From: Anaerococcus provencensis
GTDB taxonomy: Bacteria; Bacillota; Clostridia; Tissierellales; Peptoniphilaceae
DNA length: 64,000 nucleotides
NCBI RefSeq assembly: GCF_000312365.2
Contig: NZ_HG003687.1
Coordinates: 109,815-173,814, forward strand
Direction: 5' to 3'
The notes below the pieces were generated by a model. The model was not told the origin of the DNA. It did no database searches and worked only from the letters and a program-made list of their open reading frames with translations. This document shows, piece after piece, positions 34,722 to 46,298 of this stretch. How positions within the stretch are numbered: position 1 is the stretch's first letter; every line of letters starts with the position of its first letter. The translations under genes and the position numbers were made by a program.

Positions 34722-37276
34722 TAAATGATAGGCAAAAAAAAGTTATATCTGCTAGCAATTATCCTGCAGCAGTCATAGCTGGACCTGGTACAGGCAAGAC
34801 CTTTACCATAGTAAAAAAGGTCACAGACCTTGTCAAAAACCATGGTCTTGCACCAAATAGAATATTGATTACAACTTTTACAAAAAAGGCTGCAGCTGAG
34901 CTTAACGTTAGGATTCTTAGTGAGTTCAAAAAAGAGGGCATAAAAACTGACCTAGATGACTTAAAGATAGGCAACTTCCATTCCTTAGCCAATATTTTTA
35001 TAGAAAAATATAAAAAACTTGATTATGATTTTTTCCCGTCAATGGTTATAGACCAGGATATGGAAGGCTATATACTAGAAAAAAACCTTGGTATCTTTAA
35101 GGAAATTGAAGATTTTGACAAGTACATCAGATATGGAGAAGTTTCTAAAATCCGGGAGATTTTCGAGTCCATTACCAACAATCTAATTGACCTAGATATG
35201 TTAAGGGCTTCAAAGGATCCGATAGATAGGCTTTCTTTTGAAGTATATATGACCCATCTTAACTTACTAAAGTCAATGAAATTAATGAATTTCCAGATGA
35301 TTTTAAAAAAGTTTTACGACTTATTATCAGATGATGTCATAGGAGATGCTATTAGAAATTCAATAGATTTTGTAATCATTGATGAATACCAAGACACTAA
35401 TCTTATCCAACAAGAAATCGCCTTTAAGCTATTAAAGGATAAGAACCTTATGGTTTTTGGTGACGATGACCAGTCACTTTATAGCTTTAGGGGAGCAGAT
35501 CCCAAAAATCTATTAGAATTTGACCAGGTTTGCAAGGATAAGCTTGGTAAATCTGCAAGTATCTACAAACTAGATATAAACTACAGGTCAAACCAAGCCA
35601 TCATAGACACTAGCCAAAAGTGGCTAAATAATTACTTTGGGGCAAATAGGTCAAAGCAACTAAAAGCTATAGACCAAGAGAAAAATCCCAACTCACTTGT
35701 AAGGGCAAGGGCCAATAACAAAGAAAATTTGCTTAAGATAATAAAAATTTTAAATGAGAAGATAAATTTTGGGCAAATTGCTTTCTTGTTCCCAAGTCTA
35801 AATTCTGCTTATCCAAAGGAATTAGAAGCATTTTTTAAGAATGCGGGGATTAAGGTTATAAACTGGTCTTCTAGCAAATTTTTCTATAGAAGAGAAATCA
35901 AAATCCTAGTTTATATACTTGCTAGCATATATTCATCATATCCGTCCAATTTAACCTATAATGATTACCTGACCTATGAGGAAAAACAAAGGTATTTTTT
36001 TAGGTCATATTTGGCAGACCTATTTGATGATCAATCTTTTAAGTCAGTAGAAATGGACGAATTTATAAGGTATTTTAGAGATAATAATCCAAAATCTATA
36101 AGCGAGATAGTATATAAGGCTTTTTCCTTGCCGATTTTTGCAGATATTTTGGATAGAAAACTAGGAGAAATCAATAGCGATAGGGCTATGAGAAATATAG
36201 GTAAATTTACTAAAATAGTTGCCGATTATGAAGATATATTCAAAAATTCTTCTGGCCTAGAATTCATCCATGGCTACCTATATTACTTTTTCAAAAAAAA
36301 TTCTATAAAAGAATTTGACGATAGTACACCAGACTACGATGCAATTAACTTTATGACCATCCACAATGCCAAGGGCTTGGAATTTGATACAGTATTTGTC
36401 TCAGGCTTAAATGATTATCCTAGGGCAAATAAGAAGAAATTATTAGAAAAATACGATTACTCAAGGGCTGATAAGGATTCTGCTGACAAAGACTTTTATA
36501 GGAAGTACTACACTGCCTTTACTAGGGCAAAAAATCTCTTGGTAATCTTGGATAATTCTAGGGATCAAAGATTAGTAGACTTTGCAAATAGCCTAGACAA
36601 TACTTCCAAGCTATCGACTATAGATCTTCAAAAAATCAATGTAGAAATCCCAAAACCAATTTTATCATTTACTACAGACATAGAAGTTTATGAATCTTGT
36701 CCACTAAAGTATAAGTTTATAAGGAAATTAAATTACAAACTTCCAAAATCTAAGAGTCTAATCCTAGGAACGAATATTCACGCCTTAGCTGAATATATAG
36801 GTCTTCATAAATATATTGATGAACATAAACTTAATGAGATTATAGCTACAAACAATGCTTATAGCAAAGCTATTGATAATTTCCGCAAGCGAAACTTTGA
36901 CCTAAGCTTAAGCGAGATCAATTACAAGGTTGATAGAGATTTTTATATACTTCAGGGAAATATTGACCTTATCTTAGATGATGGGTCTATAATGGATCTT
37001 AAAACTGGCTCATATGATCAAGAGACTTTAGAAAAATACAAGAAACAATTGATAACATATAAGTATCTTTGCGAATTTAATGACCATTTCCCAAATAAGC
37101 TATACCTATATTTCATAGAAAAAGACCAGGTCATAGAAGTTAGCCAAGAAGACTTTTCTATAGAAAAAATTGACCAAATAGCAAAAAAAATTTTCGAAGA
37201 AAATATTTATAAAAAAACTGATAAGAGGGTAGAATGTAAGTATTGCCCTATGAAATATTACTGCCATAGAAATTGA
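34718..37276 (+). CDS. UvrD/PcrA-like helicase fused to a PD-(D/E)XK, iron-sulfur-type nuclease domain
   Basis: An 852-residue superfamily 1 helicase. Q/Walker A region AVIAGPGTGKTFTI (about residues 18-31), Walker B IIDEYQDTN, motif III GDDDQSLYSFRGA, motif IV INYRSNQ, motif V MTIHNAKGLEFDTVF and motif VI YYTAFTRAKN. The C-terminal 200 residues look like a RecB/Cas4-type nuclease: GNIDLILDDG followed by DLKTG, with a Cys in ESCPLKYK (about residue 659) and three more in ECKYCPMKYYC at the end, the four-Cys pattern of Fe-S-bound AddB/Cas4 nucleases. It probably processes DNA ends or repair intermediates. No AddA/AddB partner lies nearby. Confidence 0.88.
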   Translation: MINDRQKKVISASNYPAAVIAGPGTGKTFTIVKKVTDLVKNHGLAPNRILITTFTKKAAAELNVRILSEFKKEGIKTDLDDLKIGNFHSLANIFIEKYKKLDYDFFPSMVIDQDMEGYILEKNLGIFKEIEDFDKYIRYGEVSKIREIFESITNNLIDLDMLRASKDPIDRLSFEVYMTHLNLLKSMKLMNFQMILKKFYDLLSDDVIGDAIRNSIDFVIIDEYQDTNLIQQEIAFKLLKDKNLMVFGDDDQSLYSFRGADPKNLLEFDQVCKDKLGKSASIYKLDINYRSNQAIIDTSQKWLNNYFGANRSKQLKAIDQEKNPNSLVRARANNKENLLKIIKILNEKINFGQIAFLFPSLNSAYPKELEAFFKNAGIKVINWSSSKFFYRREIKILVYILASIYSSYPSNLTYNDYLTYEEKQRYFFRSYLADLFDDQSFKSVEMDEFIRYFRDNNPKSISEIVYKAFSLPIFADILDRKLGEINSDRAMRNIGKFTKIVADYEDIFKNSSGLEFIHGYLYYFFKKNSIKEFDDSTPDYDAINFMTIHNAKGLEFDTVFVSGLNDYPRANKKKLLEKYDYSRADKDSADKDFYRKYYTAFTRAKNLLVILDNSRDQRLVDFANSLDNTSKLSTIDLQKINVEIPKPILSFTTDIEVYESCPLKYKFIRKLNYKLPKSKSLILGTNIHALAEYIGLHKYIDEHKLNEIIATNNAYSKAIDNFRKRNFDLSLSEINYKVDRDFYILQGNIDLILDDGSIMDLKTGSYDQETLEKYKKQLITYKYLCEFNDHFPNKLYLYFIEKDQVIEVSQEDFSIEKIDQIAKKIFEENIYKKTDKRVECKYCPMKYYCHRN

Positions 37277-37310
37277 TCTACTGTGCAATACAATATAGTT
37301 AGGTGATAAT

Positions 37311-37637
37311 ATGATTGAATCTCAAATGTTAAAGGGTGTAATCGAGGGTGTAATCCTCCACATCATAAAAAATAATGAAACATACGGCTACGAAATAGTA
37401 GAAGAACTCAAGAGAAGTGGTTTTTATACCATGACTGAGGGAACAGTCTATCCAATCCTACAAAGAATGACCAAAAAGGGGTATATTCTAGCATCATACA
37501 AAAAATCAGAGATTGGACCTAGACGCAAGTATTATTACATCAGCAAAAATGGTGAAAGGTACTTGGAAAATTTTTACCAATCATTCAGCGAGCTAAATCA
37601 AGCTGTAGAGAATGTCATAGATAGGGGAAATAAATGA
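37311..37637 (+). CDS. PadR-family transcriptional regulator
   Basis: A 108-residue winged-helix regulator: MLKGVIEGVILHIIKNN, ETYGYEIVEELKRS, TEGTVYPILQRMTKKGYI and GPRRKYYYISKNG are the PadR signature segments. Such proteins usually repress efflux or stress genes. It overlaps rsuA by 4 bases, which is not an obvious target, so its regulon is unknown. ATG follows a weak AGGTG site. Confidence 0.9.
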   Translation: MIESQMLKGVIEGVILHIIKNNETYGYEIVEELKRSGFYTMTEGTVYPILQRMTKKGYILASYKKSEIGPRRKYYYISKNGERYLENFYQSFSELNQAVENVIDRGNK

Positions 37638-38332
37638 GAGTAGATAAAATGATAGGAAATGCTAATCTTGACACCAGGAGAAACATCAAGAGAAATGCAA
37701 AAAAAGGTGCCTTAGTAATAAATGGTGAAGTTGTAAAAGACACATCTACCCAAGTTGATCCAAATGTCGATGAAGTTTTTTACATGGGTGAATATGTAGA
37801 TTATTTCGAAAATATTTATATAATGATGAATAAGCCTTCTGGCTATTTGTCTGCAACAATTGATGAAGATCCAACTGTCATAGATTTACTTGATCCATTT
37901 TACCAAAATCTTGACCTATCAATAGCAGGGCGCCTGGATAAGGACACAAGAGGACTTTTGCTAATCTCTACAGATGGCAAATTCGTCCACAAGGTAACCA
38001 GTCCAAACTCAAATATAGAAAAAACTTACCTTGTTGAAACGAGGGATGATATAGATGAGTCTTTTATAGAGAAATTTCAAGAGGGTGTAGAAATCAAGGA
38101 AGAAGCATATATCGCAAGGCCTGCCAAACTTGAGATAATTGCTGATAAAAAGGCTATAGTCAAAGTGACAGAAGGTAAATTCCACCTTGTCAAAAGATTA
38201 TTTTCAAACCTTGGCAATGAAGTCATCTCTCTAAAGAGAACTGCAATTGGAGAACTTAGCCTAGATCCACATTTGGAAGAAGGCTCATACAGAGAATTAA
38301 CTGAGGAAGAATTAGATTTATTTGTTGACTAA
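37634..38332 (+). CDS. rsuA: 16S rRNA pseudouridine synthase, RsuA family
   Basis: A 232-residue pseudouridine synthase with an N-terminal S4 domain (MRVDKMIGNANLDTRRNIKR) and the catalytic Asp in AGRLDKDTRGLLLIS (about residue 99). IMMNKPSGYLSA and KTYLVE are the family strands. RsuA modifies U516 of 16S rRNA; the related RluB/E/F proteins act on 23S rRNA, and the short length favours RsuA. Confidence 0.87.
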   Translation: MRVDKMIGNANLDTRRNIKRNAKKGALVINGEVVKDTSTQVDPNVDEVFYMGEYVDYFENIYIMMNKPSGYLSATIDEDPTVIDLLDPFYQNLDLSIAGRLDKDTRGLLLISTDGKFVHKVTSPNSNIEKTYLVETRDDIDESFIEKFQEGVEIKEEAYIARPAKLEIIADKKAIVKVTEGKFHLVKRLFSNLGNEVISLKRTAIGELSLDPHLEEGSYRELTEEELDLFVD

Positions 38333-38374
38333 ATTATTTTATAATAATAAAATATAGAGTCTTAGGAGGATAGC

Positions 38375-38971
38375 TTGTACAAAAATTATATAAAAAAATT
38401 ACTGGACTTTGTGCTAAGCTTTCTTTTGCTCATAATCCTAAGTCCAGTATTTTTAATAATAGCAATAGTATCTAAAATTGAAGAGCCTAAGGGCACAGTT
38501 TTCTTTAAGCAAGAAAGGGCGGGAGTAGATAATAAGCCGTTTTTGTGCTACAAATTTAGGTCTATGAGCATGGATGCTCCAAAAAACGCATCGACCTGGG
38601 AGCTAGAGAACCCGGATTCCTTTATTACTCCTCTGGGCAAATTTTTGAGGAAAACCTCCCTAGATGAACTTCCACAACTTATAAATATTGTAAAAGGCGA
38701 AATGAGTTTCATAGGTCCAAGACCCGTTATCCTAAAGGAAAGGGAACTCTTAGACCTAAGGGAAGCAAATGGTTCGGCCATGGCCAAGCCAGGCATTACT
38801 GGACTATCGCAAATATCAGGCAGAGATAACCTAGATCCTGCCACCAAGGCTCATACTGATGCCATATATGCCAATGATATTACTTTTATAAATGACCTTA
38901 AGATTATCCTTAAAACCATACCAAAAGTTTTTAAGGCTGAGGGGGTTAGAGAGGGTAAACAAGATTTTTAA
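38375..38971 (+). CDS. Small phosphoglycosyl transferase (undecaprenyl-phosphate sugar transferase)
   Basis: A 198-residue monotopic membrane enzyme of the PglC/WcaJ C-terminal class that moves a sugar-1-phosphate to undecaprenyl phosphate, the first step of a surface glycan. It has one N-terminal hydrophobic helix (about residues 10-32), then KQERAGVDNKPF, the catalytic Asp-Glu in TSLDELPQLINI, and GEMSFIGPRPV. It starts at TTG 38375, 7 bases after GGAGG. No other glycan genes are adjacent, so the product is unknown. Confidence 0.87.
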   Translation: MYKNYIKKLLDFVLSFLLLIILSPVFLIIAIVSKIEEPKGTVFFKQERAGVDNKPFLCYKFRSMSMDAPKNASTWELENPDSFITPLGKFLRKTSLDELPQLINIVKGEMSFIGPRPVILKERELLDLREANGSAMAKPGITGLSQISGRDNLDPATKAHTDAIYANDITFINDLKIILKTIPKVFKAEGVREGKQDF

Positions 38972-39044
38972 AAAAATCGAGGAAAAGATTTGCAAAACTT
39001 TATAATTTGTGATAAAGTTTAAGTATAATAATATAAGTGATGAG

Positions 39045-39085
39045 AACGAGCTGATAATGAAATTACAGGCTCGTTTTGTCTTTTA
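39045..39085 (+). promoter_or_regulatory. Terminator-type leader upstream of glpP, probable GlpP antitermination target
   Basis: AACGAGC (39045-39051) and GCTCGTT (39070-39076) form a hairpin followed by TTGTCTTTT, placed between a TATAAT (39024-39029) and the glpP ribosome site. An early terminator before glp genes is what the GlpP antiterminator acts on in Bacillus, so this is a likely glycerol-3-phosphate-responsive leader. Confidence 0.6.
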
Positions 39086-39097
39086 TTGGGGGGTATT

Positions 39098-41183
<2,086 letters not shown>

Positions 41184-41230
41184 ATATAAATTGAGAAAGA
41201 GCTACTAAATTTTACGGGTGCTCTTTGACT

Positions 41231-41257
41231 AAAAAGGGCCAGCCATGGTCCTTTTTT
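41231..41257 (+). terminator. Terminator or attenuator between glpK and the G3P dehydrogenase genes
   Basis: AAAAAGGGCC (41231-41240) pairs with GGTCCTTTTT (41247-41256, one G-U) with a T run in the 3' arm. A weaker AGAGC/GCTCT stem lies at 41196-41223. Transcription of the downstream genes may need readthrough, possibly GlpP-assisted. Confidence 0.65.
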
Positions 41258-41277
41258 ATTACATATAAGGAGAAAAT

Positions 41278-42705
41278 ATGAGAGATGTAGTAATAATTGG
41301 TGCAGGTGTAACAGGAACATCTGTAGCCTACAATTTATCCAAATTTAAGGGTGACTTTCTAGTAGTAGAAAAACACGCTGATGTTTGCGAAGAAACAAGT
41401 AAAGCAAACTCTGCCATCTGCCACGGTGGTTACGATGCGGAACCAGGCAGTATGAAGGCAAAAATGAATGTAGAAGGCAACCACATGATGAGAGAGATAG
41501 CAGATGAATTATCTTTCCCATATAAGCAAATAGGTACTCTAGTTCTATGCCACAGAGAAGAAGACTTCCCAAAACTACAAAAGCTATATGACCAAGGTAT
41601 AGAAAATGGCGTTTCAGGTATGGAAATAATCTACAATGAGGAAATTCTAAAGATGGAACCTCATGTAGAAAAAGACGTATATGCAGCTTTATACAGTAAA
41701 GAAGCTGGTATAGTAGATCCATTTTTGATGAATGTAGCTTACGCAGAAGGCTCCAATCTAAATGGTGTAGAATACAAATTAAATGCAGAAATAGTAGAAA
41801 TAAAAGAAGCTGATGACCATTACATACTAAAAACTAAAGACGGAGAAGAAATAGAAACAAAGGCTGTTGTAAATGCAGCTGGTCTATACTCAGATGCTAT
41901 CCATGATATGGTAATGGATGACAACAAATTTGAAATCAGAGCTCGTCGTGGAGAATACTTACTATTAGACAAGGCTACAGCAGGATACGTAAACCACGTA
42001 TTATTCAACTTGCCAACAGAAAAAGGTAAGGGAATCTTAGTATCACCTACCATAGATGAAAACACCCTCATAGGTCCAACATCTGACTTTGTAGATGATA
42101 AGGCTGACCTAGTTACAACAAGAAAAGCTATAGAAGAAGTAATAGATAAGGTAAATGATACAGTAGATAACGTTCCAGTTCGTCAAGTAATCACATCATT
42201 TTCTGGTAACAGAGCCCATGAAAGTAGCGGAGACTTTATCTTACAAGAAACTAAAAAGGGATTCTTTGACTGCGTAGGTATCGAATCTCCAGGCCTTACA
42301 TCAGCACCAGCCATAGGTAAATTCATGGCAAATTTGGTAAAAGACTCTCTAGAATTAGCAGAAAATCCTGACTTTAAAGCAGGCAGAAATCCTATACCAA
42401 AAACAAGTGAAATGACTGCCGAAGAACACAATGAACTTATAAAGAAAAATCCAAAATACGGAAAGATTATCTGTAGATGTGAGAAAGTCACAGAAGGCGA
42501 AATCCTTGATGCAATCCATGCACCAGTCGGGGCTACTACAGTTGACGGTATCAAGAGACGTTGCCGTGCAACAGCAGGTAGGTGCCAAGGTGGATTCTGC
42601 CTTCCATCTATTATTGAAATTCTATCCCGTGAACTTGGAGTGGATCAAGAAGAAATAACCAAAAAGGGCAACAAATCCACATACATTGAAAAGAGAGTTA
42701 AGTAA
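41278..42705 (+). CDS. GlpA-like FAD-dependent glycerol-3-phosphate dehydrogenase with C-terminal 2Fe-2S (BFD-like) domain
   Basis: A 475-residue flavoprotein of the DadA/GlpA fold: FAD motif VVIIGAGVTGTSVAYNLS at residues 4-21, ANSAICHGGYDAEPGS, and HE..GDFILQ. The last 90 residues carry four cysteines (ICRCEKVTEGEI, RRCRATAGRCQGGFC) typical of the BFD [2Fe-2S] domain that caps GlpA. With the next two genes it makes the anaerobic Firmicutes-type G3P dehydrogenase, oxidising glycerol-3-phosphate to dihydroxyacetone phosphate. ATAAGGAGA precedes the ATG. Confidence 0.92.
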   Translation: MRDVVIIGAGVTGTSVAYNLSKFKGDFLVVEKHADVCEETSKANSAICHGGYDAEPGSMKAKMNVEGNHMMREIADELSFPYKQIGTLVLCHREEDFPKLQKLYDQGIENGVSGMEIIYNEEILKMEPHVEKDVYAALYSKEAGIVDPFLMNVAYAEGSNLNGVEYKLNAEIVEIKEADDHYILKTKDGEEIETKAVVNAAGLYSDAIHDMVMDDNKFEIRARRGEYLLLDKATAGYVNHVLFNLPTEKGKGILVSPTIDENTLIGPTSDFVDDKADLVTTRKAIEEVIDKVNDTVDNVPVRQVITSFSGNRAHESSGDFILQETKKGFFDCVGIESPGLTSAPAIGKFMANLVKDSLELAENPDFKAGRNPIPKTSEMTAEEHNELIKKNPKYGKIICRCEKVTEGEILDAIHAPVGATTVDGIKRRCRATAGRCQGGFCLPSIIEILSRELGVDQEEITKKGNKSTYIEKRVK

Positions 42706-42715
42706 GGAGAAATAA

Positions 42716-43975
42716 ATGCGCGATTATGATTTAGTAATAATTGGTGGAGGTCCTGCAGGACTTTCTGCCGCTGTAAAAGCCTATGATGAGGGAATTAAAA
42801 ACATCCTAGTTGTAGAGCGTGACAACAAATTAGGTGGTATCTTAAACCAATGTATCCACAATGGATTTGGCCTACAAAGATTTAAAGAAGAGCTCACAGG
42901 CCCAGAATACGCTCATAGATTCATCAAAGAAGCGAGAGAACGTGACATAGATATAATGCTTAATACCATAGTAATGGATATGCATGAAGACAAAACATTA
43001 CTTCTAATGAATGAAGAACGTGGTATGTTTGAAATAAAGCCAAAGGCAATCATCCTAGCTATGGGTTGTAGGGAACGTCCAAGAGGAGCCCTAAACACTC
43101 CAGGAAGCAGACCAGCAGGTGTTTATAGTGCAGGTACAGCTCAAAAACTAGTTAACCTAGAAGGCTATATGCCAGGCAAGAAAGTTGTAATCCTAGGATC
43201 TGGTGATATAGGCCTTATAATGGCTCGTCGTATGACCCTTGAGGGTGCTAAGGTAGAATGCGTAGCAGAACTTATGCCATTTTCAGGTGGTCTAAAGAGA
43301 AACATAGTTCAATGTTTGCACGACTATGACATCCCACTTTACTACTCAACAACAATCTCTGGCATCAAGGGAACTGATAGGGTAGAGGGTGTTTACCTAT
43401 CAAAGGTTGACGAAAACCTAAGAGTTATAGAAGGAACAGAAAAATTCATAGAATGTGATACTGTACTATTATCAGTAGGACTACTACCAGAAAATGAACT
43501 TACCAAAGAAGCAAATATCAAGCTTGACCCAAAGACAAAGGGTGCCTATGTATCAGACAAACTAATGACCAGCGTAGATGGTGTATTTGCAGCAGGTAAC
43601 GTACTTCACGTCCACGATTTAGTAGACTTTGTATCAGAAGAAAGTGAACAAGCAGCAGTTAATGCAGCAAACTATATCAAGGGTGAATATACTCACACTA
43701 GCGATAAAACCATAGAAATGGTAGCTGGAGATGGAGTATCCTACACACTTCCACAATACCTAGACTATGAAAATATGGACGATTCTATCATAGTAAAATT
43801 CAGAGTAAATAATGTATATCCATCTAGAAAAATAGCTGTTTATACTGATGATAAGTGCATTACAGAACGCAAAAAAAGAGTATTAGCTCCAGGTGAAATG
43901 GAACTATTAAGACTTAAAAAAGATGATATAGATCCAGATACAAAGAAAATCACAATACAATTGGAGGAAGTATGA
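42716..43975 (+). CDS. FAD/NAD(P)-dependent oxidoreductase subunit of the G3P dehydrogenase cluster
   Basis: A 419-residue pyridine-nucleotide disulfide-like flavoprotein without a CxxC. FAD motif VIIGGGPAGLSAAVKA (about residues 7-22), LGGILNQCIHNGFG, ILAMGCRERPRGA, NAD motif VVILGSGDIGLIMARRM, and a second FAD motif GVFAAGNVLHVHD. It regularly lies between GlpA-like and DUF1667 genes in Firmicutes, acting as the NAD(P)-linked electron partner. It overlaps the next gene by 4 bases. Confidence 0.9.
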   Translation: MRDYDLVIIGGGPAGLSAAVKAYDEGIKNILVVERDNKLGGILNQCIHNGFGLQRFKEELTGPEYAHRFIKEARERDIDIMLNTIVMDMHEDKTLLLMNEERGMFEIKPKAIILAMGCRERPRGALNTPGSRPAGVYSAGTAQKLVNLEGYMPGKKVVILGSGDIGLIMARRMTLEGAKVECVAELMPFSGGLKRNIVQCLHDYDIPLYYSTTISGIKGTDRVEGVYLSKVDENLRVIEGTEKFIECDTVLLSVGLLPENELTKEANIKLDPKTKGAYVSDKLMTSVDGVFAAGNVLHVHDLVDFVSEESEQAAVNAANYIKGEYTHTSDKTIEMVAGDGVSYTLPQYLDYENMDDSIIVKFRVNNVYPSRKIAVYTDDKCITERKKRVLAPGEMELLRLKKDDIDPDTKKITIQLEEV

Positions 43976-44328
43976 AAAAACAATTTACATGTATAAACTG
44001 TCCTTTGGGTTGCCAAGTTGTAGTAACCATGGATGGCGAAGAGATTACAAATATAGAAGGAAACAACTGTAAACGTGGAGAAATCTATGTAAGAGATGAG
44101 ATCAAAGATCCAAAAAGAATGGTTTGCTCTACAGTTAAAGTAAGCGGGAATGACGCCTATAGCGTTCCAGTAAAAACAGAAACAGCTATTCCAAAAGGAC
44201 TTATCTTTGAATGCATGGAAAAAATCAACCAAGCAGAAATCAAAGCACCAGTTCATATAGGTGATGTAGTTATAGAAAATCTCCTAGACACAGGAGTGAA
44301 TGTAATAGCAACTGACGAAAGATTGTAA
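43972..44328 (+). CDS. DUF1667 protein, Cys-rich partner of the G3P dehydrogenase
   Basis: A 118-residue protein with four cysteines near the N-terminus (FTCINCPLGC, then NNCKRGE) in an arrangement like the iron-sulfur region of molybdenum oxidoreductases, and a later ICS/VCST segment. DUF1667 members follow the GlpA-like and flavoprotein genes in many anaerobes and probably carry electrons as a third subunit. The cofactor is not proven. A terminator follows. Confidence 0.88.
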   Translation: MKKQFTCINCPLGCQVVVTMDGEEITNIEGNNCKRGEIYVRDEIKDPKRMVCSTVKVSGNDAYSVPVKTETAIPKGLIFECMEKINQAEIKAPVHIGDVVIENLLDTGVNVIATDERL

Positions 44329-44335
44329 GCAATAT

Positions 44336-44367
44336 AAAAGATCCATTCGAATGTGAGTGGATCTTTT
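44336..44367. terminator. Bidirectional terminator
   Basis: AAAAGATCCA (44336-44345) and TGGATCTTTT (44358-44367) form a perfect 10-bp stem between convergent genes, with A and T runs that suit both directions. Confidence 0.85.
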
Positions 44368-45187
44368 AATTATTATTTAAAACATATTTTTCTATAGCTT
44401 CCCCAACAGCTCCCTCTTCATTGGTCGCATCTGTCACATAGGTTGCTACATCTTTAACTTGAAGATGGGCATTATTAACAGCAACTGATGTACCTGCTGC
44501 CTGTAACATAGCTACATCATTGTAGTTATCACCAATAGTTAGAGCCTCGCTTATGTCAAAACCGTAGTGGTTGCAGACTTTCTTAAGGGCTATACCCTTG
44601 TCCACACCCTTGGCATTTATTTCCATAAACATATCAGAAGAGTAGGCTATCTCGACATCGTAGTTGGTAATTGCTGCTATATCTACTTCTAGTGAGTGCA
44701 AGAAGTCTATATTTGGATCTTTAATCAAGGCCTTAAGTATGAGTTCATCCTCCAAGAAATCAATATTTCCGTCATTGATTTCTATAACCTTGCTATCGTT
44801 GGTGTATATATGATTTCTTTCAATAGGGTCAAGGTTTATAGCGTATTTCTTATCTAGAGTATAGATGTAGGCTTGCAAATTGTTGTCTTTGCAATAATCA
44901 AATACAGCCTTTGCATATTTAAACTCAAGTGGAAGTGATGATACAATTTCCCTATCTAATGCCTTTATGATTATTGCACCGTTACAGCAAATTATGAACC
45001 TATCTTCGTCTATGACACCAGCTTGATCTAGTATATCATGTAGTTCATATGGGCCACGACCAGTTGCAAGCATAACTATAATGCCCATTTCCTGGGCCTT
45101 GGCTATGGCTTCTCTATTTCTTTGTGACACATTTTTATTTTTGTCTACTAGGGTTTCATCTATGTCGGATGCTATTAATTTAATCAT
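44366..45187 (-). CDS. Cof-type HAD-IIB phosphatase
   Basis: A 273-residue haloacid dehalogenase-fold hydrolase. Motif I LIASDIDETLVDKN (nucleophile Asp about residue 8), motif II MLATGRG, the Lys of motif III in KGVDKGIALKKV, and motif IV IGDNYNDVAMLQAAG. A type IIB cap lies between. Substrates in this family are sugar phosphates or related metabolites; this one's is unknown. It lies 14 bases downstream of the small glutaredoxin-like gene, so the two are probably cotranscribed. Confidence 0.9.
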   Translation of the reverse strand: MIKLIASDIDETLVDKNKNVSQRNREAIAKAQEMGIIVMLATGRGPYELHDILDQAGVIDEDRFIICCNGAIIIKALDREIVSSLPLEFKYAKAVFDYCKDNNLQAYIYTLDKKYAINLDPIERNHIYTNDSKVIEINDGNIDFLEDELILKALIKDPNIDFLHSLEVDIAAITNYDVEIAYSSDMFMEINAKGVDKGIALKKVCNHYGFDISEALTIGDNYNDVAMLQAAGTSVAVNNAHLQVKDVATYVTDATNEEGAVGEAIEKYVLNNN

Positions 45188-45201
45188 ATTTTCCCTATAA
45201 G

Positions 45202-45432
45202 TTAATTTTGTCCCAAGAATTTGATTATATCATCAGATTCGTATAAGTATTCTCCATCATGGTATAGGCATGGCACTTGTCTTTTGCCAGCTTTTTCTAT
45301 GAGTTCATTCATAGCTTCTCTATCTTCTTCAATATTTACTATTTCAATTTCGATATTATTTTCTTTCATAAAGTTTTCAACTTTTTTGCAATAAGGACAA
45401 ATAGTTCCTACAAATAATTTGTAATCTTTCAT
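45202..45432 (-). CDS. Glutaredoxin-like protein
   Basis: A 76-residue thioredoxin-fold protein with CPYC at residues 12-15, KRQVPCLYHDGEYLYESDDIIKFL near the end (a glutathione S-transferase N-domain-like cis-Pro region). It differs from the other small glutaredoxin at 24055, so the window holds two. The role is unknown, presumably thiol redox chemistry. ATG follows AGGAG. Confidence 0.85.
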   Translation of the reverse strand: MKDYKLFVGTICPYCKKVENFMKENNIEIEIVNIEEDREAMNELIEKAGKRQVPCLYHDGEYLYESDDIIKFLGQN

Positions 45433-45509
45433 TTTTTTCTCCTATATTTTCATAATTAACTCATTATGGTATATTATACTAATAGTAAGAAAATTTTAAA
45501 GGTGGCAAA

Positions 45510-46298
45510 ATGAAATCTAAAATAATGAGCGTGATTAGATTTATCCTAATCCTGATAATATTAGCCTGCATTGCTATCCTAGGCAAAAGACTACTAGACT
45601 ATAGAACTAATGCACACAACAACAAAGAAATAACTGACATAGTAAAATCTGTTGAAGAGGAAACTGGTGTCGAAGAAAGTGATACTGAAGTTAATCTCGA
45701 CAACAAGGACGAATACACCAAAAAGCAAGAACACTATGCAAAGATTATAAATGCCTTGAAAAAACAATATAACAATGATGATATCATAGGCTTTATAGAC
45801 ATACCAGGAGCAGATGTTTCTTATCCACTAGTCCAGGGCCCAGATAACGACTTTTACCTAAGGCGTGGACTTAACAAAGAATATGATATTGCTGGTTCAA
45901 TTTTCATTGATATGAACAATACACCAGACTTCAATGATGACAATACAGTAATCTACGGTCACCACTTGGAAATCAAATCAATGTTTACTCCACTTGACCA
46001 ATACAGAAAACAAGAATTTGCAGAAAATCACCAGACAGTCTACTTGGCAACCCTAAATGAACTTAGAGAATATAAGATCTTCTCAGCCTATGGCATACCA
46101 GCTGACTACCAATATAGGACCTTATACTTTACCAATAGGGACGATGTAGTGCCTTTCTTTAACCAACTAAGAAGCAATTCAGAAGTCTTACTTGATAGTC
46201 CAACCTTCAAGGAAGACGACCAAATCATCACCCTATCAACCTGCCAATACGACTACGAAGACCAAAGACTTGCAATCCACGCAGTTAGGGTTAGATAG
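45510..46298 (+). CDS. srtB: Class B sortase
   Basis: A 262-residue extracellular transpeptidase anchored by one N-terminal helix (about residues 8-25, FILILIILACIAILG). The sortase domain spans residues 85-262: IGFIDIPGADVSYPLVQ, catalytic His in VIYGHHLE, Cys in ITLSTCQYDY, and Arg in RLAIHAVRV. Class B features are the longer region before the catalytic Cys. It could anchor iron or surface proteins to peptidoglycan or polymerise pili; the giant adhesin at 54987 is a possible substrate, but no sorting signal is visible in the window. Confidence 0.88.
   Translation: MKSKIMSVIRFILILIILACIAILGKRLLDYRTNAHNNKEITDIVKSVEEETGVEESDTEVNLDNKDEYTKKQEHYAKIINALKKQYNNDDIIGFIDIPGADVSYPLVQGPDNDFYLRRGLNKEYDIAGSIFIDMNNTPDFNDDNTVIYGHHLEIKSMFTPLDQYRKQEFAENHQTVYLATLNELREYKIFSAYGIPADYQYRTLYFTNRDDVVPFFNQLRSNSEVLLDSPTFKEDDQIITLSTCQYDYEDQRLAIHAVRVR

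Noticed and set aside
41345..41722. 125-codon minus-strand frame opposite the GlpA-like gene
   Set aside because: The plus strand encodes a clear FAD enzyme; the antisense frame is a composition artefact.
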